Shown here: positions 52,279 through 61,317 of the stretch, one piece after another
Numbering within the stretch: the stretch's first letter is position 1
How the letters are laid out: every line of letters begins with the position of its first letter
Source of the DNA: Variovorax paradoxus
Lineage (GTDB): Bacteria > Pseudomonadota > Gammaproteobacteria > Burkholderiales > Burkholderiaceae_C
Reading direction: 5' to 3'
NCBI RefSeq assembly: GCF_902712855.1
Contig: NZ_LR743508.1
Location: 1,116,001 to 1,180,000 of the forward strand
Length of the DNA: 64,000 nt
Notes under the pieces: model-generated
What the model was told of the DNA's origin: nothing
Database searches by the model: none
The model's input: only the letters and a program-made list of their open reading frames with translations
Translations under genes and position numbers: made by a program

Positions 52279-53033
52279 GCGGCCTCCGCTTCAGTGCCGA
52301 GGTAGGCGGCGATGACCTGCGGGTTGGCACGCACCTCGGCGGCGGTGCCTTCGGCGAGCTTGCGTCCGTAGTCGAGCACCAGCAGGTGGTCGGAGATGGT
52401 CATCACCAGCTTCATGTCGTGCTCCACCAGCAGGACCGTCACGCCCGAGGCGGCGATGCTGCGGATCAGTTCGGTGATCTCATGCGTCTCGGTGTCGTTC
52501 AGCCCGGCCGCCGGTTCGTCCAGCAGCAGGATGCGCGGCTTGCTCGCAAGGGCGCGGGCGATCTCCAGCCGCTTCAGCAGCCCGAACGACAGCTGCGTCG
52601 CATGCGCGTGCGCGTGCCGCCCCACGCCCACGTAGTCGATGAGCCGCAGCGCCTCTTCGCGCAGCGCGGCATCGGCGCGGCGCGTGGCGCCGGTCATGCC
52701 GGCGAGCAGCGAGCTGCGGGTGTGCAGGTGCGCGCCCAGCATCACGTTCTCGCAGGCCGTCATGTTCATGCACACCTGCAGGTTCTGGAAGGTGCGGCTC
52801 ATGCCGCGCCGTGCCAGCTGGTCGGGCGCCATGCCCGCCACGTTCTCGCCGTCGAGCAGGATCTCGCCGCGCGTGGGCGCGTAGACGCCGCTGATCAGGT
52901 TGAACAACGTGGTCTTGCCCGCGCCGTTCGGGCCGATCACCGAATGCACCGAGCCGCCGCGCACGCTGAAGCTCACGTCCTGCATGGCGTGCACGCCGCC
53001 GAAGGATTTGCCGAGGTTCCTGACTTCAAGCAT
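52275..53033 (-). CDS. livG: Branched-chain-type ABC transporter ATP-binding protein LivG
   Basis: 252 aa. GPNGAGKTTLFNLISG at the N-terminus, the LivG-specific ISGVYAPTRGEI, helical insert with MNMTACENVMLGAHL, signature-like LSFGLLKRLEIARAL and ILLLDEPAAGLN. Overlaps livM by 8 nt. Confidence 0.92.
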   Translation of the reverse strand: MLEVRNLGKSFGGVHAMQDVSFSVRGGSVHSVIGPNGAGKTTLFNLISGVYAPTRGEILLDGENVAGMAPDQLARRGMSRTFQNLQVCMNMTACENVMLGAHLHTRSSLLAGMTGATRRADAALREEALRLIDYVGVGRHAHAHATQLSFGLLKRLEIARALASKPRILLLDEPAAGLNDTETHEITELIRSIAASGVTVLLVEHDMKLVMTISDHLLVLDYGRKLAEGTAAEVRANPQVIAAYLGTEAEAA

Positions 53034-53979
53034 TCGGGACCTTCCGGCGCAGGCCGAGCGCGAGCGTGGGCACCAGCCCCTTGGGCAGGAACATCATGGT
53101 GAGCATCAGCACCAGGCCGAAGAACACCATCTCGTAGCCGTGCAGGCCGCCGAGCAGCTGCGGCAGGGCGGTGAGCAGCGCGGCACCCAGCACCGCGCCG
53201 AAGGTCGAGGCCATGCCGCCGAGCACCACCATGGTGGCCAGTTCGACCGAATGCGTGAAGGCCGCGATCGACGGGCTGATGAAGCCCAGGTAGTGCGCCG
53301 TGAGGCTGCCCGACACAGCCGCGAAAACGGCCGAGACCACGAATGCGCGCACCTTGAAGCGCGCCACGTCCACGCCCATCACGCGGGCCGCCACCTCGGA
53401 GCCGTTGAGCCCGCGCAGCGCACGCCCCGCCGGCGAATCATGGAGGTTGAGCGACAGCAGCACCGACAGCCACAGCAGCACGGCGGCCAGCGCATACCAG
53501 TGCAGCACCTTGGCGAAGGTGAAGCCGGCCACCGCCAGCGGCGGCACGGCCATGCCGTCGGGACCGCCCGTCCAGTCGACCTCGTTGATCAGCACGATGT
53601 TGACGATCACGCCCAGGCCCAGCGTGGCCATGGTCAGCGAATGCCCCCTGAGCCGCAGGATGGGCTTGGCGATGAGCCAGGCCACCACGGCCGCGCCGGC
53701 GGCCGCGGCGCCGATGGCCAGCAGTGGCGGCCAGCCCAGGCGCACCGTGACGATGCCGCTGCCGTAGGCGCCGATCGCGACGAAGGCCGCGTGGCCGATG
53801 CTGATCTGGCCCGCGAACCCCATCAGCAGGTTGAGTCCGATGGCCGCAACGGCGGCCAGCGCGATGCGCACCGCGACGTCGGCCACGTAGTTGTTGGGCA
53901 TGGCCAGCGGCAGCAGTGCGAGCACCAGGGCCAGCAGCAGCAGGGACGGGCGCAGCAGCGCGTGCGAACCCGCCTTCAT
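53026..53979 (-). CDS. livM: Branched-chain-type ABC transporter permease LivM
   Basis: 317 aa from ATG 53979, overlapping the livH stop. Eight or more membrane helices; the family opening LNLLMGFAGQISIGHAAFVAIGAYG and the EAA-like loop LRGLNGSEVAARVMGVDVAR are present. Forms the inner-membrane channel with LivH. Confidence 0.92.
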   Translation of the reverse strand: MKAGSHALLRPSLLLLALVLALLPLAMPNNYVADVAVRIALAAVAAIGLNLLMGFAGQISIGHAAFVAIGAYGSGIVTVRLGWPPLLAIGAAAAGAAVVAWLIAKPILRLRGHSLTMATLGLGVIVNIVLINEVDWTGGPDGMAVPPLAVAGFTFAKVLHWYALAAVLLWLSVLLSLNLHDSPAGRALRGLNGSEVAARVMGVDVARFKVRAFVVSAVFAAVSGSLTAHYLGFISPSIAAFTHSVELATMVVLGGMASTFGAVLGAALLTALPQLLGGLHGYEMVFFGLVLMLTMMFLPKGLVPTLALGLRRKVPNA

Positions 53980-54848
53980 ACGCGCTCCGTCGTCTTGCTG
54001 CCGAACAGGCCGTGCGGCATGACCAGCAGGATGAACACGATCATCACGAAGGGCACCGCGTCCTTGTAGGCCGAGGACACGTAGCCCGCCATCAGCGCCT
54101 CGAGCAGCCCGACGATGAGTCCGCCCACCACCGCGCCGCCCGCGCTGCCGAGCCCGCCCAGCGTGGCCGCGACGAAGCCCTTCATGCCCAGCATCAGGCC
54201 GATGTCGTACACCGTGGTCGTGATCGGCGCGGCCACCACGCCGGCCACCGCGCCCAGCAGCGCCGACAGGCCGAACGACAACTGCAGCACGCGCGACGTG
54301 GGAATGCCCACCGCGCGCGCCGCCAGCGCATTGGCCGCCACCGCCAGCATCGCCTTGCCGACCATCGTGAAGCGGAAGAACGCGAAGCACAGCGCCACCA
54401 GCACCGCCGCCGTGCCCAGCACCCAGAGGCTCTGCGGCAGCACGTAGGCACCGAGAATCGGCAGCGCCGCGTCGCCGCTGAAGGCGGGGAGCGTCTGCTG
54501 GTTCTTGCCGAGCACGATCTGCACCACGCCCTGGATGAAGATCGACGCGCCGATGGTGATGATGATCAGCGACACCACGCTGGCCTCGCCCGCGGGCTTG
54601 ATCGCCAGCCGGTAGAGCAGCAGGCCGGCCACCACGGTGGCCAGCACGCCGCCCGCCATCGCGATGCCGTAGGGCATGTGGGCGCCGAGCAGGGCGGCGG
54701 TGATCATCGCGCCGAGCATCAGGAAGTCGCCCTGCGCGAAGTTGATGACGCCGCTGGCGTTGTAGATCAGCGAGAAGCCCAGCGCGGCCAGCGCGTAGAT
54801 CGCGCCGGTGGTGAGTCCCGAGAAGACGAATTGCATGAAGTCAGCCAC
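53976..54848 (-). CDS. livH: Branched-chain-type ABC transporter permease LivH
   Basis: 290 aa, eight membrane helices. Starts with QFVFSGLTTGAIYALAALGF and NASGVINFAQGDFLMLGAM, the LivH hallmark. Overlaps the mdlB-like stop by 8 nt. Confidence 0.92.
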   Translation of the reverse strand: MADFMQFVFSGLTTGAIYALAALGFSLIYNASGVINFAQGDFLMLGAMITAALLGAHMPYGIAMAGGVLATVVAGLLLYRLAIKPAGEASVVSLIIITIGASIFIQGVVQIVLGKNQQTLPAFSGDAALPILGAYVLPQSLWVLGTAAVLVALCFAFFRFTMVGKAMLAVAANALAARAVGIPTSRVLQLSFGLSALLGAVAGVVAAPITTTVYDIGLMLGMKGFVAATLGGLGSAGGAVVGGLIVGLLEALMAGYVSSAYKDAVPFVMIVFILLVMPHGLFGSKTTERV

Positions 54849-56034
54849 GGCGGTCTCCGGTCTGAATGGCCTGGGCCGTTGAAAGAGAGGCGAGCAGGTG
54901 CCGCGGCGACACGTCCGCCACGCGGTCGGCGCCGATCAGCACCATGGTGCGGGCGATGTCGTCGACGAGGCCGGCGAGCACGCCGTGCGCGCCCGCTTCC
55001 CCGCCGGTGGCCATGCCCCACACCGCGGCACGCCCGACGAAGGCGGCGGTGGCGCCGGCGGCGAGCGCCTTCACCACGTCGCTGCCGCGGCGGAAGCCGC
55101 CGTCCACGAACACCGGGATGCGGTCGGCCACGGCGTCGACCATGCGCGGCAGCACCGTGATGGTCGAGGGCGCCGCGTCGAGCTGGCGTCCGCCGTGGTT
55201 CGACACCACGATGGCATCGGCGCCGTGCTGCACGGCCAGCGCGGCGTCGTCGGGATGCAGCAGGCCCTTGACCACGAGCGGGCCGTCCCACAGTCGGCGC
55301 AGCCACGCCAGGTGCTCCCAGACCAGCGTGCGGTCCATCGTGCGCGACAGCAGCGCCGCCTGCAGCTGGGGCGAGGTGGCGCCATCGTCGGCCTCGCTGA
55401 GGTTGACGAACGACGGCGAGCGCCCCTGCATGGCCATGCCGAGCGACCACGCCGGGTGCAGCGCGAGGTCGAGCAGCGTCGAGGGCGTGAAGCGGAACGG
55501 CAGCCTGAAGCCGTTGCGCACGTCGCGCTCGCGCTGGCCGCTCACGGCGGCGTCCACCGTGAGCACCAGCGCGCCGTAGCCGGCCTCGCGCGCGCGGCGC
55601 ACGAGCTGTTCGGCGATGGCGCGGTCGCCCATCACGTAGAGCTGCATCCACTGCACCGCGCCGGGGTTGCGGCGCAGCGCGGCTTCGCGCACCGCCTCGA
55701 GCCGGTCGTTCGACGGCGTCGACAGCACATGCGGCACGCCCGCCGCGGCGGCGGCACAGGCCAGCAGGGTGTCGCCGTGCGGCCGCACCAAGCCCGAGAA
55801 GCCGACCGGCGCCACGCCCAGCGGCGCCAACCAGCGCTGGCCGAACACGTCGATGCCGGTGTCGCCGTGGCGCGTGTCGCGCAGCGCGGTGGGCACGAGG
55901 TGCAGACCGGCCAGGTCGTCGACGTTGCGGCGCAGGCAGTCTTCGTTTTCCGCGCCGCCGTCGACGTAGTCGAAGACGAAGCGGGGCAGCCGCCGGCGTG
56001 CATGCCGGCGGTGGTCGTTCGCATTGAGCTTCAT
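54841..56034 (-). CDS. mdlB: FMN-dependent alpha-hydroxyacid dehydrogenase, mandelate dehydrogenase-like
   Basis: 397 aa from ATG 56034, chosen over an in-frame earlier start because homologues begin near there. TIM-barrel family with RLPRFVFDYVDGGAENED at the start, PVGFSGLVRP, catalytic His280 in SNHGGRQLD, and DGGFRRGSDVVKALAAGA for FMN phosphate. Length and layout fit MdlB, the membrane-associated S-mandelate dehydrogenase that makes benzoylformate. Lactate or glycolate oxidase activity cannot be excluded by sequence alone; the adjacent mandelate racemase supports mandelate or a ring-substituted analogue. Confidence 0.8.
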   Translation of the reverse strand: MKLNANDHRRHARRRLPRFVFDYVDGGAENEDCLRRNVDDLAGLHLVPTALRDTRHGDTGIDVFGQRWLAPLGVAPVGFSGLVRPHGDTLLACAAAAAGVPHVLSTPSNDRLEAVREAALRRNPGAVQWMQLYVMGDRAIAEQLVRRAREAGYGALVLTVDAAVSGQRERDVRNGFRLPFRFTPSTLLDLALHPAWSLGMAMQGRSPSFVNLSEADDGATSPQLQAALLSRTMDRTLVWEHLAWLRRLWDGPLVVKGLLHPDDAALAVQHGADAIVVSNHGGRQLDAAPSTITVLPRMVDAVADRIPVFVDGGFRRGSDVVKALAAGATAAFVGRAAVWGMATGGEAGAHGVLAGLVDDIARTMVLIGADRVADVSPRHLLASLSTAQAIQTGDRRG

Positions 56035-56061
56035 GCGCTTCCTTGGGTGACGCACGCCGCT

Positions 56062-57243
56062 TCAGCGCACTTCCGCGAACTTGCCTCCCTGCACCTCGAC
56101 CATGCGGAACGCGGAGACGTCCAGGCCCATGTGGTCGGTGGCCGACATGCGGTAGATGCCGCTCACGCCCACGAAGTCCTTCGTGGCCTCGATGGCGTCG
56201 CGCACCTTCTGCTTGTCGGTGCCGCCGGCCCGCTTGATCGCGTCGACCAGCAGGAACAGCGCGTCGTGCGCATAGCCGCCGAAGGTGGACACATCCATCT
56301 TCGCGGTGCTCTCGTAGTCCTTCGCGTAGCTCACGCTGACCTTCTTCTGCGGATCGCTGTCGGGCAGCGCCTGCGCGATGAGCAGCGCCGGCGAAGGCAT
56401 GCGGATGCCTTCGGACGACTTGCCCGCGATGCGGATGAACTCGGTGGAGGCCTGGCCGTGCGAGGTGTACAGCGGCTGCTTCATGGCCAGCTGCTGGTAG
56501 TTGCGCGCGATGATGGCCGGCGCCTGGCCCGTGCCGAACACGAAGATCGCCTGCGCGCCCGAGGACTTGATGCGCGTGAGCTGCGGCGTGACGTCGGTGT
56601 CCTTCTCGCCGTAGGTCTGGTCGTCGGCCACCTTCAGGCCGAGCGTCGCGGCGAGCTTGATCGTCTCGGTGCGGCCCGACTTCCCGAAGCCGCCGGTGTC
56701 CGACAGCAGCGCGAACTGGGTGAAGCCGCGCTTCTTCATCTCGCCGAGCACCTTCTCGGCCGCCATGCGGTCGGAGTGCGGCATCTTGAACGTATAGGGC
56801 TTGACCGGCTCGACGATGACCGAGGCGGCCGCCAGCGAGATCAGGGGCACCTTCGAGGCTTCCGCCTGCGGCACCATGGCCATGGTGGAGCCGGTGGTGG
56901 ACGCGCCGAGGATCACGTCGACCTCGTCCTGCATGATCAGGCGCCGCGTGAAGGCGTTGGCCTTGTTGGCGTCGCTGGCGTCGTCGTACAGCACCAGTTC
57001 GAGCTTGCGGCCCAGCACGCCGCCGGCCGCGTTGATCTTGCCGACGTACATCTCGAGCGTCTTCTGCTGGGGGTCGCCGAGGAACGACGCGGGGCCGGTG
57101 GCCGACACCACCGCGCCGATCCTGATCGGGTCGGCCGCATGCACGACCGACGCCAGCGGCAGCAGCGCGGCGGCGGCGAGCAGCGAGTTCACGGCGCGGC
57201 GGCCGATGGGCGCGAGAGAGGGGGAAATGTTCTTGTGCTTCAT
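56062..57243 (-). CDS. Periplasmic amino-acid/aromatic-acid-type ABC binding protein
   Basis: 393 aa from ATG 57243. Signal peptide about 1-36 (LLAAAALLPLASVVHAAD). Type I periplasmic fold of the LivJ group with PIRIGAVVSATGPASFLGDP, DDASDANKANAFTRRLI and GASTTGSTMAMVPQAE. It presents the ligand to LivHMGF. The gene lies between mdlB and the oxidoreductase pair, so all are probably one transcript. Ligand inferred, not shown. Confidence 0.9.
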   Translation of the reverse strand: MKHKNISPSLAPIGRRAVNSLLAAAALLPLASVVHAADPIRIGAVVSATGPASFLGDPQQKTLEMYVGKINAAGGVLGRKLELVLYDDASDANKANAFTRRLIMQDEVDVILGASTTGSTMAMVPQAEASKVPLISLAAASVIVEPVKPYTFKMPHSDRMAAEKVLGEMKKRGFTQFALLSDTGGFGKSGRTETIKLAATLGLKVADDQTYGEKDTDVTPQLTRIKSSGAQAIFVFGTGQAPAIIARNYQQLAMKQPLYTSHGQASTEFIRIAGKSSEGIRMPSPALLIAQALPDSDPQKKVSVSYAKDYESTAKMDVSTFGGYAHDALFLLVDAIKRAGGTDKQKVRDAIEATKDFVGVSGIYRMSATDHMGLDVSAFRMVEVQGGKFAEVR

Positions 57244-57286
57244 CGTCTTGTCTCCTGTCGTTCTTTCTGGGTTGGAAAAATCCGTC

Positions 57287-58858
57287 TCAGCGCGCCGGCT
57301 TTCGCCGCACGATGTGGATCGGGTGCACGCGCGGAGCAGGCGCCGGCAGGCCGAGCGCGCGGGCCAGGGTGCGGCCTTCGGGGTCGGCGAGCGCGGCTTC
57401 GCGCGCGGCGCGCACGCGGGCGGCGGCCTGCTCGAGTGCGTCGGCATCGCGCACCGGCGTGGCCAGCGCGGCCTGCATGTCGTCGAGCACCGCGCCGAGG
57501 TTGCGATGGCCGCGCTCGCTGGTCTCGCCGTAGCCTTTCACCAGGTTGCCGCACAGCGCGATCTCGTAGGCCAGCCGCGGGCTCATCGCCAGTGCGCGGC
57601 GCACCGTGTCGAGCCAGCGCTTGATCATTTCCTGCTCGGCGGCGTAGCGCGCGCTGCTGCGGCGTATCACGCGCAGCGAGCGCAGCGCGCACAGCATGGC
57701 GAAGCCCCACACGGTGTCGGTGCGCATGTGCAGGCCCACGTTGAGCCTGTGCGCCTTGTGCGCGAGCCGCTTGCGCAGCCAGGCCGAGGCGCCGGGCGGC
57801 AGCAGCGAGCAGACCTCGTCCAGGCCGGGCTTGAGGTATTCGGTGAGCCGCAACGGCTCGCCGCTGCGCGCGCCCACCTCGTCGCGCACGCGCTGCAGGC
57901 GCTCCTCGCGCGTCTTGAGGTCGGCCACGCGGATCACGTCCTCGTAGCTCATCCACAGCGCGAGGTAGCGCGCCGTCTCGCGCGTCACGGGCAGGTCGCC
58001 GCCGAAGGGCTGCTCGAGCGCCAGGACCGACTCGACGCGCTGCATGTACAGCTCGCCGTAGCGCGCGTCCTGGTAATCGCTGACCTGCTGCAGGCCATGG
58101 CCCGCGAGCGCGCGCAGCGGCTCTGGCAGGGCGGCGATGCGGGCGTGGTCCGGCACGGCGGGCCGCGCCCCCGCGCCGCCGGCGGGCGCCGCCACCGCAA
58201 CGCCGGTCACGTGGTCGAAGCCCGCCGCGAAACCCTTCAGGCTGGCTTCCACCGCCTTGCCCGATGCGCGGATCGCCTGCTCGCAGGTCTCGCGCGAGAA
58301 CGGGATGGCGCCGCTGCCGGCCATGGCGCCGAACATCACGGTGTTGATCACCGTGCCGTTGCGCCATGCGAGCGCGCGCATGTCGAAGAGGAAGCTGCGC
58401 TGTGCCAGCGTGGTGGCCGCGTCGATCACGCGCTGGCCGTCGTAGCGGCCGTCGCCCATCGCGGACTTCTCGACCACTGCGTACTCGCGGTGCGTGGACG
58501 CCACGAGCGTGGTGCGCTGCGGATGCACGAAGCCGCCCTGCAGCATGCGGCCGGCTTCCACCAGTTCGGACGCGGCGACGATGTCGACGTCGCCGGGGTT
58601 CGGCGTGAGCGAGAACACCGGTCGGACGCTGCCCAGGCGTGCTGCGGGCACCGGATAGATCTCGATGTAGTAGTTGGTCGCGCCGGTGCGCTGCGCCACG
58701 CCGGGCACCGAGGTGCTCTGCACCGGAAAGCCGCAGGCCGAGGCCGCCGAGATGAGCCAGTCGGCCAGCACGCCGCCGCCTTCGCCGCCCATGGCGGCCA
58801 CCAGCACGGTGACGATGCGCGGTGGCGCGCCTTCGGTGTGGGTCGTCGTGCCGCTCAT
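57287..58858 (-). CDS. Indolepyruvate:ferredoxin oxidoreductase-like beta subunit (IorB-type)
   Basis: 523 aa, start overlapping the alpha-subunit stop (ATGA). The N-terminal 200 residues are the gamma/IorB domain (VAAMGGEGGGVLADWLISAA, TSVPGVAQRTGATNYYIE); the C-terminal 300 are the DUF6537-like extension found in long betaproteobacterial forms. It works with IorA to decarboxylate an aryl 2-oxoacid oxidatively to the acyl-CoA, reducing ferredoxin or a substitute carrier. In this operon the likely substrate is benzoylformate or an analogue made by the dehydrogenase. Confidence 0.85.
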   Translation of the reverse strand: MSGTTTHTEGAPPRIVTVLVAAMGGEGGGVLADWLISAASACGFPVQSTSVPGVAQRTGATNYYIEIYPVPAARLGSVRPVFSLTPNPGDVDIVAASELVEAGRMLQGGFVHPQRTTLVASTHREYAVVEKSAMGDGRYDGQRVIDAATTLAQRSFLFDMRALAWRNGTVINTVMFGAMAGSGAIPFSRETCEQAIRASGKAVEASLKGFAAGFDHVTGVAVAAPAGGAGARPAVPDHARIAALPEPLRALAGHGLQQVSDYQDARYGELYMQRVESVLALEQPFGGDLPVTRETARYLALWMSYEDVIRVADLKTREERLQRVRDEVGARSGEPLRLTEYLKPGLDEVCSLLPPGASAWLRKRLAHKAHRLNVGLHMRTDTVWGFAMLCALRSLRVIRRSSARYAAEQEMIKRWLDTVRRALAMSPRLAYEIALCGNLVKGYGETSERGHRNLGAVLDDMQAALATPVRDADALEQAAARVRAAREAALADPEGRTLARALGLPAPAPRVHPIHIVRRKPAR

Positions 58859-61017
58859 GCCGCCAGTGCCTCCGAGCGGTCGCGCGCCTTGCCGGCCATG
58901 AGGCCGATGACCCCGCCGCGCAACCTGTGCAGCAGCCGCTCCCAGGTGCCGGCGTTCTGCACGATCTCGGCCTTGTAGAAAGAGGGGCAGAGAATCGCGG
59001 CGTGCGCGTTCTCGCCGCACAGGCCGCAGCCCACGCAACCCTGGTTGACCGTGGCCACCGGGTCGGTGCGAAGCGCGCTCGGGTTGGGCTTGACGGTGAG
59101 CGACGGGCAGCCCGACAGCCGGATGCACGAGTGGTCGCCGGTGCACACGTCGTCGTCGATGCCGAAGCGCGTGCGCACCACGCGCTCGCCTCGCTTGAGC
59201 TTCGCGGCCGTCACCGGCTTGATGCGGCGCTGCCGCTCGAGCTGGCACTCGCCGTCGGCAATGATCACCTTGAGGCCGCCTTCTTCCGTGGTCATGGCCT
59301 CCTGCAGCGTGTCGCGCATCTCCGCGACGCTGTAGCTCCTGACCTTGCGCACCCAGCCCACGCCCACGCCCTTGAGCGCCGCCTCGATGTCCAGCGTCAG
59401 CGGCCTGGCGGCGGGTTGCGTGGGCGACGACGGGATGGCCTGCGTGCCGGTGGCCGAGGTGTAGCCGTTCTTCAGGATCACCAGCACCGAGTCCTGGTTG
59501 TTGTAGACCGCATTCACCACGCCGCTGGTGAAGCCGTTGTGCCAGAAGCCGCCGTCGCCCATGATGCTCACGACGCGGTTGCCCATGAGCGGCGCGATGC
59601 CCGACGAACTCGCCAGCCCCAGGCCGTATCCCAGCACCGTGCTCCCCGTGTTGAACGGCGGCAGCGTGCCGAAGGTGTGGCAGCCGATGTCGGCGCTGAC
59701 GTGCACCGCGCCGAGCTCCTTCTGCATCAGCTTGATGGCCGCGAACACTGGCCGCTCGGGACAGCCGATGCAGAAGCCCGGCGGACGGTTGGGCACCGGC
59801 ACGCCGAGGGCGGCCACCGCCTGCGGCTTGAGCGCGCCCAGCGGCGCGGCCGTGTCCACCACCTGCAGCGCGCCGTCTTCGCCCAGCGCCTGCGGGCGCG
59901 CCTGGCGGATGAACTCGGCCAGGCTGCGCACCAGCACTTCGCCGGTGTACTCGCCGGCCATCGGAAAGATGTCCTTGCCGTGCAGGCGGGTGTCGCAACC
60001 GGCCTTGCGCAGCATCGCGTGCAGCGCGTCTTCCAGGTAGTTGGGCTGGCCTTCCTCGATCATGAGCACGGCGCGCTTGCCGCTGCAGAACCCGACGAGC
60101 TCGTCGGGCACCATCGGATAGACGACGTTGAGCACCTGCAGCGGAATGCGGCTGTTGCCGAATGCGTCCGCCAGGCCGAGCTGCTGCAGCGCGCGGATCG
60201 TGCCGTTGTAGAGGCCGCCGGGCAGGATCAGGCCGATGTCGCCGCAGTCGCCATCGAAGCGCTCGTTGAGCTTCTCGCGGCGGATGAACTCCAGCGCGGC
60301 CGGCCAGCGCGACTCGACCTTCATGCGCTCCTGCGCGTAGATCGACGGCGGCAGGTTGATGTTGGCGAAGTCGAAGTGCGGCTGCGCGATCGATTCGCGC
60401 GTCGAGACGGCCGGCGCGCGGTTGTCCTTGCACACGAAGCTGCCGTGCACGTGGCAGGCGCGGATGCGCAGCTGCAGCATCACGGGCGTCTGGCTCGCCT
60501 CCGACAGCTCGAAGCTGCGCTCCACGGCATTCACGATGGACGTGAGGTTCGGCCGCGGGTCCATCAGCCACATCTGCGACTTCATCGCGAAGGCGTGCGT
60601 GCGCTCCTGGATGATGCTGGAGCCCTCGCCGTAGTCCTCGCCGAGGATGATCAGCGCGCCGCCCTTCACGCCGGCCGACGCGAGGTTGGACAGCGCATCG
60701 GACGCGACGTTGGTGCCCACGGTGGACTTCCACGTCACCGCGCCGCGCACCGGATAGTTGATGGAAGCACCGAGCATCGCGGCCGCGCCGGCCTCCGATG
60801 CGCTGTTCTCGAAGTAGATGCCGAGGTCGTCGAGCAGGCCGCGCGCATCGCCGAGCACGTCGATCAGGTGCGAGACCGGCGCGCCCTGGTAGCCGCCGAT
60901 GTAGCTCACGCCCGACTGCAGCAGCGCCTTGGTGACGGCGAGGATGCCCTCGCCATGAAATTCCTCGTCGGCGCCCAGCGAGAGGCGTTTGACTTCTTCG
61001 GCGAAAGATCGCTCCAT
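58855..61017 (-). CDS. Indolepyruvate:ferredoxin oxidoreductase-like alpha subunit (IorA-type)
   Basis: 720 aa. N-terminal pyrimidine-binding part (SYIGGYQGAPVSHLIDVLGD), PGFCIGCPERP in the middle, the thiamine-diphosphate loop MGDGGFWHNGF followed by NNQD, and a C-terminal ferredoxin-like region with CVGCGLCG and further Cys (CTGDHSC, SGCPS) for iron-sulphur clusters. Typical IorA length is 600-720. First gene of the operon; ATG 61017 stands behind CCGGAGACAAATAAGCC. Confidence 0.9.
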   Translation of the reverse strand: MERSFAEEVKRLSLGADEEFHGEGILAVTKALLQSGVSYIGGYQGAPVSHLIDVLGDARGLLDDLGIYFENSASEAGAAAMLGASINYPVRGAVTWKSTVGTNVASDALSNLASAGVKGGALIILGEDYGEGSSIIQERTHAFAMKSQMWLMDPRPNLTSIVNAVERSFELSEASQTPVMLQLRIRACHVHGSFVCKDNRAPAVSTRESIAQPHFDFANINLPPSIYAQERMKVESRWPAALEFIRREKLNERFDGDCGDIGLILPGGLYNGTIRALQQLGLADAFGNSRIPLQVLNVVYPMVPDELVGFCSGKRAVLMIEEGQPNYLEDALHAMLRKAGCDTRLHGKDIFPMAGEYTGEVLVRSLAEFIRQARPQALGEDGALQVVDTAAPLGALKPQAVAALGVPVPNRPPGFCIGCPERPVFAAIKLMQKELGAVHVSADIGCHTFGTLPPFNTGSTVLGYGLGLASSSGIAPLMGNRVVSIMGDGGFWHNGFTSGVVNAVYNNQDSVLVILKNGYTSATGTQAIPSSPTQPAARPLTLDIEAALKGVGVGWVRKVRSYSVAEMRDTLQEAMTTEEGGLKVIIADGECQLERQRRIKPVTAAKLKRGERVVRTRFGIDDDVCTGDHSCIRLSGCPSLTVKPNPSALRTDPVATVNQGCVGCGLCGENAHAAILCPSFYKAEIVQNAGTWERLLHRLRGGVIGLMAGKARDRSEALAA

Positions 61018-61087
61018 GGCTTATTTGTCTCCGGCTGGCGGCCCGCGCGGGGCGCTCGCTTTGTCGTGGGATGGCTTGCGGGTTCGA

Positions 61088-61116
61088 ACTTTAGATTTGG
61101 TCGTCCAGCAATCCAA
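61088..61116 (-). promoter_or_regulatory. Putative promoter of the iorA-mdlA operon
   Basis: On the minus strand, TTGGAT (61116-61111) and TAAAGT (61093-61088) are separated by 17 bp, giving a predicted start near 61081 and a leader of about 63 nt before iorA. The boxes are weak, as expected for an activated promoter. The rest of the 300-bp gap holds only the dyad listed next and GC-rich sequence. Confidence 0.4.
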
Positions 61117-61134
61117 TCGATGCGACTGGCGTTA

Positions 61135-61155
61135 CACATCGATGAGTTCGATGTG
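61135..61155 (-). promoter_or_regulatory. Inverted repeat, candidate LysR-type binding site
   Basis: Perfect 8-bp arms CACATCGA (61135-61142) and TCGATGTG (61148-61155) with a 5-nt centre. The dyad contains a T-N11-A pattern and its centre is about 64 bp upstream of the predicted transcription start, the usual place for a LysR recognition site. A related ATCGATG occurs again at about 61116-61122. Confidence 0.5.
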
Positions 61156-61317
61156 AAGCAACATGATCGGGAGAGGCGCTCGCCGCTGGAGCGCGCGCAG
61201 GCGGCTGGCTCGAGGCTGCCCGCGGTCGCCTCGGCTCAAGGACGCGCGCGGTCGCCTCGGCGCGTGGCCGCGCTCACCTTCAACGTGCCGCCTGTCCCTG
61301 CCATGGTGGCGGCCCGC

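Noticed and set aside
54898..57624. A 908-codon open frame on the plus strand
   Set aside because: Antisense to mdlB and the binding-protein gene; same shadow composition.
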